Shown here in pieces: positions 54,598 through 64,000 of a DNA stretch of 64,000 nt (its first letter is position 1; the number at the start of each line of letters is the position of its first letter). The notes beneath the pieces are model-generated. The model ran no database searches. It was not told where the DNA came from and saw only the letters and a list, made by a program, of their open reading frames with translations. Both the position numbers and the translations under genes were made by a program. The stretch comes from Maniola hyperantus (Eukaryota; Arthropoda; Insecta; Lepidoptera; Nymphalidae): assembly GCF_902806685.2 (NCBI RefSeq), contig NC_048560.1, positions 2,272,492 through 2,336,491 on the forward strand. The letters run 5' to 3'.

Positions 54598-54863
54598 AAA
54601 AGCTGTGATAGCCTAGTGGTTAGGACGTCCGCCTTCTAATCGGAGGTCGGGGGTTCGATTCCGGGCACGCACCTCTAACTTTTCGGAGCTATGTGCGTTT
54701 TAAGTGACTAAATATCACTTGCTTTAACGGTGAAGGAAAACATCGTGAGGAAACCTGCATGCCTGAGAGTTTTCCATAATGTTCTCAGGTGTGTGAAGTC
54801 TACCAATCCGCACATGGCCAGCGTGGTGGCGAGCCAGTGATGGGTTAATCATGATGATCATGA
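54598..54863 (+). repeat. tRNA-Arg-like SINE with an 11-base target duplication
   Basis: Same family as 54230-54552, opposite strand. TACACTCTATA flanks it on both sides (54587-54597 and 54864-54874), so its borders are exact. It is inserted into a GTTAACGCCCACTGA-type MITE. Confidence 0.9.
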
Positions 54864-55551
54864 TACACTCTATATTCTTTCCGCGGATAGAAGTTGGTGT
54901 CTCAAAATGGTTATTGGTTAGTGCCCACTGAGATTTTTATCTCTATCTTTTGTATGGGATTACGTAACAGAGAGGGCGCTATATTATGTTCTTTCCGCGG
55001 ATAGAGTATGTGGAGATGTAGAGTAGGGTGGATGATCGAAATAAATCGTCAAATTAGTTAAGAGATTATATTGTACTAGCGACCCGCCCAGGCTTCGCAT
55101 GGGTACAATGTAGATACTAAGGTGGTGTCAGTGAGGAGTAATTCTTCCGTCATTTTGTTCAAATATCGTCATATTTCAACAAATTAACACAAACCAATAT
55201 TAAACTATACCTATAAACCTTCCTCTTGAATCACTCTATCTATTGGTCAAAACCGCATTAAAATCCGTTGCGTAGTTTAAAAGATCTACGCGTTCATACA
55301 TACAGACAGCGGGAAGCGACTTTATTTTATACTATGTAGAGATGTACAACAGAATTAACCACACTTCGCGACGTATATATAGTATGCGACATGTAGAGAT
55401 GGACATCAGGTCGGGAATGTCCCGCACACCCGCACAGCCCCCGTGCTAACCCGGTGCGGGCGAGCGCGGGCACTGTGCGGGGCGTTTCCCCGCTTCATAC
55501 TCCGATTGCCATTTCGACCTGTCGCGTACTTTAGGTATCTGTGTAAATTCT

Positions 55552-55827
55552 ATTGCCTATTTGGTCTAGTAGTCATGTTCAACTGCAGATAACGAGGTCC
55601 TGGGTTCGATTGCCGGGTCGAGCCAAAAATAGGTATTGGATTCTTCTGTTAAGAAATTCTTCTAGCGCGGAGTTAGGAAGTTGGTGATGTTTCACCCCCG
55701 TGCCTCGGAGGGTACGTACAGCCGCCGGTTCTGCGCCTGATCTCTCTCCAGTCGTGTCGGATTTCCGTCCCATCTGGCTAACTTCTATGGAGATTGGCCG
55801 CCGTGGCGGAACCCGATCGGGAGGACA
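55552..55827 (+). repeat. SINE that supplies the stop and last codons of the ommochrome-binding protein
   Basis: A tRNA-like promoter (GGTCTAGTAGTCATG ... GGTTCGATTGCCGGG, boxes A and B) is followed by a body with GTTTCACCCCCGTGCCTCGG. It ends in GAGATTGGCCGCCGTGGCGG. This is a common lepidopteran SINE, here shortened in the middle. It lies tail-first into the 3' end of the minus-strand gene. Confidence 0.85.
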
Positions 55828-56791
55828 TTGTTATCTTACTGGTTTTGTTTGTATAATTCGGTTCTAATATTCCGGTCTGTGAAAACCGAATCACATTATT
55901 TCTATTAGATTTTCTCACAACAAATTTTCTACGGGCTTTACCAACTCCTCTAGTAGTCACCGTACATCTACTTAGTACAGGTGATAAGTAGTATAGTATT
56001 TTATTGGTAGACTCATAGAAAACTATATGGTTATCCCCGTCAAATACAACTTTGAATGCTAAACCCCTTTTAAAAGCACCAACTTCTTCCAAGTTTTTAT
56101 TTCTATAATTAATTTTATATATACCCCTAGTGTAAGGTTGGATAAAATACGCTTCCCCATGTTTGTCTGTAGTTAAAAAGTAAATTTCGTCTTGGAAAAG
56201 CTCAGCCTTTTTACTACCATTTCTGAATACGTATATCGCAGAATTACTCATGAAATATACATCCCCACGTTTATCAATTATAAAATCATCTATTTGATAG
56301 TTATTTAACTCGGATATCTCAACGGATTTTTTCTTATTGACACTGTTCACAGTAAAAAGTCCTTTATGTCTGAATTCTGTATAATAAAATTTGTCTGCAT
56401 ATTGCATGTGCCATATAGTCTTGTCTTTAAGTCCATATAATTCGGTAATATTGTCTAAAGGATTGTATTTATAGACCCCCTTTTCCGCTGATAAATACAA
56501 GTCTCGTGTAGATTGATCAACTGTTAGAGCAAAGGTGAAGTTAAGAGGTATAAAAGTTGAATTTGCTCTGTTCAAATCGAATGCTTTAGTGAAATCCCTT
56601 CCGTGTTCTTGATAATGGTAGTAGATAGTGTTTACAGTTCTATCTATCGCCAACTGGCCGGATAGCTTTTGGTCTCTGAATATCTTGTCGTAAGGGCTGT
56701 AGCACACTGAGTTTAGGCAAGCGTAGCAAGGTAATCGCTTGGCTTGAGCTGTGATGATGGCATATATTGTAAATATGATAAACTTCTCCAT
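55778..56791 (-). CDS. Ommochrome-binding protein, secreted
   Basis: This resembles the ommochrome-binding protein of the tobacco hornworm, a haemolymph/epidermal carrier of the red-brown pigment ommatin D. It is a single open frame of 337 codons. Residues 1-17 (MEKFIIFTIYAIITAQA) form a signal peptide, followed by a cysteine-rich start (CYACLNSVCY). A chain of beta-propeller-like repeats follows: LYLSAEKGVYKYNPLDN, ELYGLKDKTIWHMQYADK, VYFMSNSAIYVFRNGSKKA and AYFIQPYTRGIYKI. It ends in LYYLSPVLSRCTV. Several NxT/S sites suggest glycosylation. An AG acceptor lies 2 bases before the ATG, so a non-coding first exon is likely. The frame runs on past the expected end, and its last 16 codons lie in a SINE. 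A minus-strand AATAAA near 55323 could end the transcript. Confidence 0.9.
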   Translation of the reverse strand: MEKFIIFTIYAIITAQAKRLPCYACLNSVCYSPYDKIFRDQKLSGQLAIDRTVNTIYYHYQEHGRDFTKAFDLNRANSTFIPLNFTFALTVDQSTRDLYLSAEKGVYKYNPLDNITELYGLKDKTIWHMQYADKFYYTEFRHKGLFTVNSVNKKKSVEISELNNYQIDDFIIDKRGDVYFMSNSAIYVFRNGSKKAELFQDEIYFLTTDKHGEAYFIQPYTRGIYKINYRNKNLEEVGAFKRGLAFKVVFDGDNHIVFYESTNKILYYLSPVLSRCTVTTRGVGKARRKFVVRKSNRNNVIRFSQTGILEPNYTNKTSKITMSSRSGSATAANLHRS

Positions 56792-59700
56792 TCTGTAATG
56801 GTAAAGTAATGTTTTATTATAGAAACCACCATAAACTGTCTAATGGGGGTCTAATTGGGGGTATGGGGTTTAAAAAACCCCGTACCCCCAAACCCCAAAC
56901 ATTTGATTTATCATTTGGACTTAGTCCGCGTAGACTACACAACCCTTTTATCCCCTTAGGGGTTGAATTTTCAAAAATCCTTTCTTTGCGGATGTCTACG
57001 TCATCTGCATGCCAAATTTCAGTCCGATCCGTCCAGTAGTTTGAGCTGTGCATTGATAGATCAGTCAGTCAGTCAGTCAGTCACCTTTTCGTTTTATATA
57101 TTTAGATTTTTATTTGGAAGCTATAGTAAGAACAAACAATTCTATTAATTAACTCAAATCTAAATTAAAAGTACAAAAAAATATTAAATTAAATCTAAAA
57201 TAAATTAAATTGGGAGAGAAATCTTTCTCTGTTTCAAATTTCTTCAAAATCGGTTAAACGGATGGGCCGTGAAAAGCCAGCCAGACAGATAGACACACTT
57301 TCGCATTTATAAGTAAAACGTATTTATTATTTACCTTTATGCGATTCACATATCCCAAATTCCCAATGTCAGCTGTTATAAAAACACTATTAACACTTTT
57401 TCATAATACTCGATGTCTGAGAAAACTAAATAAATATATTGTAGCTTATTCGATATTATTTTGTCATAAATATTTACTTAACATTGTGACCCCTAACCTT
57501 GTACCGACGGTTTATCTATGTAGGTACAAATACAAATAAATAAAATTGAAGTGTTTGTCTGTGATGCCCTTTATTATCATGCTTTTTAGGATTTCGTTCC
57601 CGAAGGGTTTTGACGGGATCCTATTACTAAGCCTCCGCTGTCTGTCTGTCCGTCCGTCTGTCAGCGGGCTGTATCTCATGAACCATAGGTAACAGAGTTA
57701 ATAATTTCACAGAATGTGTATTCTGAATATTTCCGTAAGCGAACCGTAGCTTAGCGTTCAGAGCGTCGCGATCCCAGGAGACGCGAGTTCTTATCCTACC
57801 GGTCCGCAGTTTTTGATATGTGTTTAAAATTCTTTAGAAATTTCCTTGAAGTGGAGGTAAAACACTAAAAATTATAAAAAATAATAAAATATTAAAATGG
57901 CCGCCATGATAATAAAAAAACAATTAAAAAGTTATTTCATGTATACGATGGTACGGAATCATTCGTGTGCGAGTCCGACCCGCACTTGAAAGAATTTTAG
58001 ACGTTATCAAAACTCAACCAGCCATTTTTTATCTGACTAAAATGGCTGAACAGATTTCGGAGAAACTTTTGACCTGATTCCTCCTCCACCTTTGTACTTA
58101 CTATCGTACCGCAAGGCATCGTCAAGGTCTCTACTCGCAAGTAGTTCAAATTCCACGGACACATCTGAAGCGATTAGCCTCCTCGTTTCTAATCCGAGCC
58201 GCTAGGATATAGAACGTCCTTCCGGCATCAGTTTCCCTCATCCATACTTAATATTATAAATGCGAAAGTGTGTCTGTCTGTCTGCTAGCTTTTCACGGCT
58301 CAACCTTCATCCGATTTTGACGAAATTTGGTACAGAGGGAAGGACATAGGCTACTTTTTATCCCGGAAAATTTAAGAGTTCCCACAGGATTTTTAAAAAC
58401 CTTAATCCACGCCTCCCTCCAATCCTCCCTCCATTTCCTATTCCGTGCCTCTTCAGGCCACGTAGGTAACTGTAAACTTATCTAATTCATCACGCCAACG
58501 TCGCCTCGGCCTACCACGCTGGCGTTGATGATTCTGGGGAGTCCAGAAAGGAGCAGATTTTGCCCATAACTCATCTGACCTGCCCAGTCCCATTTGAGTT
58601 TTTCCCATTTAGAGTTTAGTCTATAAATTAAAAAACCTAGCTTATTCGGTTGGAGTCATGAGGTTTCTGGTTAGAGTTATTACATTTCTGGGAGTAAAAG
58701 ACAAAATACAAGGTAGGTATATAAAGTTAATTTAAAACACGCAAAGCTAATTGAAATATGCAAAGTTAATTGAATAACAGGCAGGGAGGTTGGTGGTCGG
58801 GGTAGAAATACGATTGGAAAAGTTCTACCTTGAAAATATGTGGCTATGTTTAGCGAGAATAGGGTGCGTATGCGTTTGTATTTTATGTCGACGTCTTATT
58901 TTTTAAGCGATAATTTCTCTATCGCTTAAATATTATCTTTAAATATATAAAAGGAAAAGGTGACTGACTGACTGATTGATACCAATTGCCTGACTGATCT
59001 ATCAACGCACAGCTCAAACTACTGGACGAATCGGGCTGAAATTTGGCATGCAGATAGCTATTATGACGTAGACATCCGCTAAGAAAGGATTTTTGAAAAT
59101 TCAACCCCTAAGGGGGTGAAATGGGGATTTGAAATTTGAGTAGTCCACGCGGACGAAGTTGTGAGTATAAGCTAGTAATATAGATAACTGTCATTCTCTA
59201 AAGACAGTTGGTAGGTACCAAAACAAATGCGAGTTATCGAGTGAAGGCCTATTGGAACTCGATATTTTTACTGTTTTTTTCTTTTCCCATTTATTCGGGG
59301 TTCCGGGATATTATATTTTGAAGAAAGTACTATGAAAATCGACTAATCGTGACGTTTGATGCTTGCTTTAACGGTGAAGGAAAACACCATATGAGGAAGA
59401 GGTCTTCATAATGTTCTCAAAGGTGTGTGAAGTCTGCTAATCCGTAATTGGCAAGTATTGTGGAAAGAGGGTTTTGTACTGTAGTAATAAAATGAAGTGA
59501 TTTTTGTATAGCGGTAGTTTATGGGGCTAGTAATATATACAAAACATCACGTCATTTTATTACTACGGTCCAAGACCCTATTCTGAGAGCAGATGGATGC
59601 AGTAGTGGTACCGGTATTGGGTTCAGAATTCTGATGATGATAATGATGAGACGTACTAATTATTAATATAACTTAGACCTATTCAGTAAAGATTATATTT

Positions 59701-60867
59701 AATTTAATTTTGTGTAGAGTCGTTGTCTGTCGTCGAGATCGACAAAACGTTACATATGTATTAATAACAGCTACGAAGCTAAAATCTCTTTCTAAAGGTC
59801 GATTTTATTTTCTTTAGGTCACCCTACTTCGAGGAAAAGTTTGGCAATCAAATTAATTGGACATTTTCTCTTGGTCTGTACATTTTTACAGTAATATTTT
59901 TGGACAGGAAGGTCGGACTTGTACCTATCAAGTGCACTCCATTTTGTGACTTTTAATTAATTTATCCTGTGTTTTTTAGAATTGAAGGAATTTGTAATTG
60001 CAAGTGGCTTTAGTAATTGCATTAAAGCTTTTCATAAAAAGCTTAGGAATAGAACATATTATTAAGTACCGACTTAAAATACATTTTTTTCCTTCAAATT
60101 AACTTTCACAAAGTGCCATCAAATCATCAAATGAATCGACTACTATGATAGTAGAGAGATACGTTTCTGGCAATGCATGACGTGATTTTATACGTCTGAA
60201 CTCTTTACCATTAGGTCCCTTCTATTCGGGAGGTCAGACGTTCGATCCCAGGCACGCACTTCTAACTTTTCGGAGTTATGTGCGTTTTAAGAAATTAAAA
60301 TATCACTTGATTTAACGGTGTAGGAAAATATCGTGAGGAAACCCGCAGAGGCTGAGAGTTCATTATAATGTTCACAAAAGATGTGTGAAGTCTGCCAATC
60401 CTTACCGAACCAGCAGCGTGGCCGACTATCGCCTAAACCCTAAACCCGAGGAGACCCGCGCTCAGTAGTGTGTCGACGATGGGGTGATCATGATGACGAT
60501 GAAGTTTTCTATAACGAAGGCTTTAACTTCGTTGCCTTGGTGATGACACCTTACCATTTTACCTTTCCTTTACCCAAAAATAGAACGCTACCAAAACACA
60601 AATATTCAAATCGCGGTGAGTAAGCGACGCTATTGACCTAGACGAGTGCAGAATCAGTAATCGAACCTGCGCCCTCGCACCTTGGCAGCACGCGCCGACC
60701 GAATCATGATGTCATGTGCATCTGATGGTGTAAACGAAAATGTTTACGAAAACACCCTGAATTTAAATTTTTATGACCTTTTTGTGTTTAGTACCTACCT
60801 ACCTACCTTTGTGATTTGAAAGATGAAACGAAAAAATGGCACTAAAGAGATAAACAGATTAGTACGT

Positions 60868-61015
60868 ACGCAACAGGTCGAGATGGTAATCGGGGAGGGA
60901 ACACCCCGCACACCCGCACAGCCCTCACGCTAACCCAGTCCTGGCGAGCGCGGGTTATGTGCGGGTGTGCGGGGCGTCCCCTCCGTCTCATACCCCGATT
61001 GCCATCTCCACCTGT
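60868..61015. mobile_element. GC-rich palindromic MITE, ACAGGTCGAGATGG family
   Basis: Ends CAGGTCGAGATGGTAATCGG and its complement flank GC-rich mirrored CCCGCACACCCGCACAG. Sister copies: 37135-37270 and 55400-55525. Confidence 0.75.
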
Positions 61016-62373
61016 CAGATCTGTGTTCAGTACTGGGTCAGCGATGGGTTGACATGATGATTATGATGAAACGTACCCAACAGGGAGTCAAACTTGGGAT
61101 ACCTATCTCACTAAGCAAATACCTATTCGATACAGCGAGAGATTCTTCCAATATTCCTTTCATTCAAATGTGAAGAAGTATTTGCTGATAAACATTTCGA
61201 AAATGTATTATTTTAATCAACGAACGAGACAAAATTAGGGTTGTAAATCGGAGGAAGCAGAAAAAACCGGCCAAGTGCGAGTCATACGCACGTTTGGGTT
61301 CCGTACTACAGTTGTATTTTTTCGACATTTTAGACGATAAATCAAAAACTATTATGCATAAAAATAAATAAAAATCGGTTTTAGAATATACAGGTAAAGC
61401 CCTTTCATATTAGACCCCATTTGGTATAGTTATCTTAGTATGAAATTTAAAATAGGTAGGTACTAATAATTTGTTTTTCCAAAGTGAGAACTCTAACTTT
61501 GCTGCAGAATTGATCGCCATTGATGAGCTAGGAGAGCTGAATGATTAATTAATTTTTTTAACAACTTTCTCTCCTTTTTTAGGCTGAGCGAAAAAAAACA
61601 AAACAAACAAAAAAAACCGGCCAAGTGCGAGTCAGGCTCGCGCAATGAGAGTTCCGTACTACAGTCGTATTTTTTCGACATTTTGCACGATAATTCAAAA
61701 TCTATGATGCATAACAATAAATAAAAATCTGTTTTAGAATGTACAGGTGAAGACCTTTCATATGATACCCCACTTGATATAGTTATCTCACTTCGAAAGT
61801 TGAAAATACTAATCATTAGTTCATGACCACAATTTTTTTTTTGTGTGATCTAACCCTAAATTCACGGTTTTCAGATTTTTCCCCAAATGTCAGCTATGAG
61901 ATGTACCTACCTGCCAAATTTCATGATTCTAGGTCAACGGGAAGTAGGTACTTACCCTGTAGGTTTCTTGACAGACAGAGGGACATACAGACAGACAACT
62001 AACTGATCCTATAAGGGTTCCGTTTTTCCTTTTGAGGTACGGATTAAAAACCTAACCTAACCCTAAAGTTGTATGGTTTAATTTACAACAGTACCTACCT
62101 AATGAATTTTTGTCCATTAACTATTATGTAGTTTATCCTTAGAACGCTACATTGATATTTTGAACAGGTAGGTTTTAAGTAAATAACCATAATATGTGCG
62201 ACAACCCTAAACCAGATTCCCTTGGCTATCCTCCAAACTGTCTGGCACTATTCAAGCACTAAATAAATAACATGAAGCCTTTCATGACGAACATTCATTT
62301 ACTTGACTTACATCAGAGACTCTCACATAGTAAACAACTAGGACCTAAATAAAAGCTTATTAAATACAGTCAT

Positions 62374-62688
62374 ATAAGCTGTGATAGCGTAGTGATTAGG
62401 ACGTCCGCCTTCTAATCGGAGGTCGGGGGTTCGATCCCGGGCACGCACCTCTAAATTTTCGGAGTTATGTGTGTTTTAATTAATTAAATATCACTTGCTT
62501 TAACGGTGAAGGAAAACATCGTGAGGAAACCTGCATGAATGAGAGTTCTCCATAATGTTCTCAAAGGTGTGTGAAGTGTACCAATCCGCACTTGGCCAGC
62601 GTGGTAGACTATGGCCAAAACCCTCACTCTGAGAGGAGACCCGGTGCTCTGTAGTGAGCTGGTGATGGGTTGATCATGATGATGATGA
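62374..62688 (+). repeat. tRNA-Arg-like SINE
   Basis: Nearly full-length copy. Shorter or older copies of the family lie at 38770-39010, 59355-59470 and 60213-60500. Confidence 0.85.
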
Positions 62689-63459
62689 TGGTATACCCCT
62701 AGTATGTACTGTATCTACCTATCTAACTGATTAAGGACCGAAATTAATTACTACCCATATCACTATTATGCGAAAGTGTGTTTTTTTTTTTTTGTTTGTT
62801 TGTTGGCTTGCTCTTCAATCACGTCGCAACGGATTTACCTGTTTTTTGCATGGGTACCTTTAGTAAAAGATCCTTTTTATCCCGGAAAATCAAAGAATTC
62901 CCACGGGATTTTTAAAAACCTAAATCGACGTGGACAAAGTCGCGGGCATCAGCTAGTAATGAATAATTAATCAATCCATCTGTAATGTGTCGATAAAATT
63001 TAGTGTACCTACACTAAATTTTACCTATACAGGATTTGAAAGATACTAACTCACTAAAACTACAAAATGAGGCAAATGGTTATTGGTATTGGATTGTGTT
63101 TAGGTAGTATAACAATTAACGCTAAGTTTTTGCTAGCGTTCTGGTTACAGTCTGTATATCGGCGGGTGTAAACTAGACAAAATTATTATTTGCAAAAGGT
63201 TTCAATTCGCATTATACGACCTGTAAATAATTTCATCGCCCCGTTTTCACATCTCCATTTACCATTTTCTCGTGTGGTTAGTATAAATTCGTGCATGCAT
63301 TAAACGTCCCATTATAAAAGGAACATCCACTGGGCGGAAATCTGACGTGAAATTCACAGTTTTCAGTTGAGTGGCCGCACATAATGCCCTACGGAGAACG
63401 GGACGGGATACATCATGTCACTGTGTACACTACAATAGACAAGAGTGTCCTTTTGTAAT

Positions 63460-64000
63460 CTAAATATATAAAAGGAAAAGGTGACTGACTGACTGATTGA
63501 CTGACTGACTGACTAACTGATCTATCAACGCACAGCCCAAACTACTGGACGGATCGGGCTGAAATTCGGCATGCAGATAGCTATTATGACGTAGGCATCC
63601 GCTAAGAAAGGATTTTTGAAAATTCAACTCCTAAGAGGGTGAAATAGGGTTTTGAAATTTTGTAGTCCACGCGGACGAAGTCGCGAGCATAAGCTAGTCT
63701 TCTTCTATATATATAAAAGGAAAAGGTGACTGACTAACTGACTGACTGAATGACTGCCTGACTGACTGACTGACTGATCTATCAACGCACAGCTCAAACT
63801 ACTGGACGGATCGGGCTGAAATTCGGCATGCAGATAGCTATTATGACGTAGGCATCCGCTAAGAAAGGATTTTTGAAAATTCAACTCCTAAGGGGGTGAA
63901 ATAGGGGTTTGAAATTTTGTAGTCCACGCGGACGAAGTCGCGAGCATAAGCTAGTCTAAATATATAAAAGGAAAAGGTGACTGACTGACTGACTGATCTA
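63460..64000 (+). repeat. Three (GACT)n elements in a row at the window end
   Basis: Each starts TATATAAAAGGAAAAGGTGAC, then a GACT microsatellite and CTATCAACGCACAGC, ending GTCGCGAGCATAAGCTAGT. Copies: 63460-63697, 63702-63955 and the start of a third. Single copies: 16633-16800, 24186-24385, 42268-42490, 46783-47010, 48868-49075, 51845-52035, 56905-57105 and 58935-59175. Confidence 0.85.

Larger units (their letters stand above)
50720..55551. other. PRXL2B to ommochrome-binding gene: repeats and AT-rich DNA
   Basis: MITEs at 50817-51165, 51510-51750 and 52285-53190, AT-rich repeat DNA at 53200-53950, SINEs at 54230-54863. In frame with the PRXL2B exon 7 stop, codons stay open until about 50898, but from 50817 they lie in a MITE. 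Confidence 0.65.
56792..64000. other. Repeat-filled region upstream of the ommochrome-binding gene; no gene seen
   Basis: SINEs, (GACT)n elements, GC-rich palindromes and LINE-related scraps. Stretches 59180-60210 and 62060-62370 show no repeat family I recognise and no coding frame. Confidence 0.6.

Noticed and set aside
63300..63460. Possible promoter and short gene (TATAAAAGG at 63313, ATG near 63383)
   Set aside because: TATA to the nearest initiator-like TCAGTT is about 50 bases, too far, and the frame from the ATG stops after 24 codons with no donor that I could support.
1..64000. CRISPR arrays, operons, phage or bacterial defence systems
   Set aside because: All genes are spliced eukaryotic genes; the regular short repeats seen are GACT and CAT microsatellites or MITE ends.

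Overview
This window is nuclear DNA of an insect, almost certainly a moth or butterfly. It holds five protein genes with many short exons, GT-AG introns and one AT-AC intron. It also carries a dense load of lepidopteran-style repeats: tRNA-headed SINEs, palindromic MITEs, truncated LINEs and one LTR retrotransposon. One gene encodes an ommochrome-binding protein, a family I know only from Lepidoptera. I rebuilt the genes by reading splice sites and checking that reading phase is kept across every junction. I ran no alignment or database search.

Layout: (1) 1-4198, repeat-filled intergenic DNA. (2) 4199-9588, minus strand, seven-exon NC2-alpha (DRAP1), a histone-fold transcription regulator; intron 2 is a U12-type AT-AC intron. 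(3) 9589-10023, a 435-bp region that serves as a divergent promoter. (4) 10024-22449, plus strand, twelve-exon SNW1/SKIP (Bx42), a spliceosome and transcription cofactor. Its intron 2 holds a 5.26-kb LTR element with two equal-length LTRs that read as identical and a gutted interior. (5) 22450-29737, nested repeats, then a repeat-poor stretch that may be the long 3' UTR of the next gene. (6) 29738-31103, minus strand, a two-exon cytosolic thioredoxin, with a broken partial copy of its active-site exon inside its own intron. (7) 31104-37985, repeats plus candidate 5' UTR exons for the thioredoxin. (8) 37986-50719, plus strand, PRXL2B/FAM213B, a thioredoxin-fold prostamide/prostaglandin F synthase-like protein. 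It carries two homologous 134-nt alternatives for exon 5. (9) 55778-56791, minus strand, ommochrome-binding protein, whose last 16 codons come from a SINE. (10) 56792-64000, repeats only.

NC2-alpha and SNW1 are both nuclear gene-expression factors and probably share a promoter. The thioredoxin and PRXL2B are both redox proteins of the thioredoxin fold, but nothing in the sequence shows that they act together. I found no operon, CRISPR array, rRNA gene or intact tRNA gene. The best candidate for undescribed biology is the mutually exclusive exon pair in PRXL2B, followed by the AT-AC intron.
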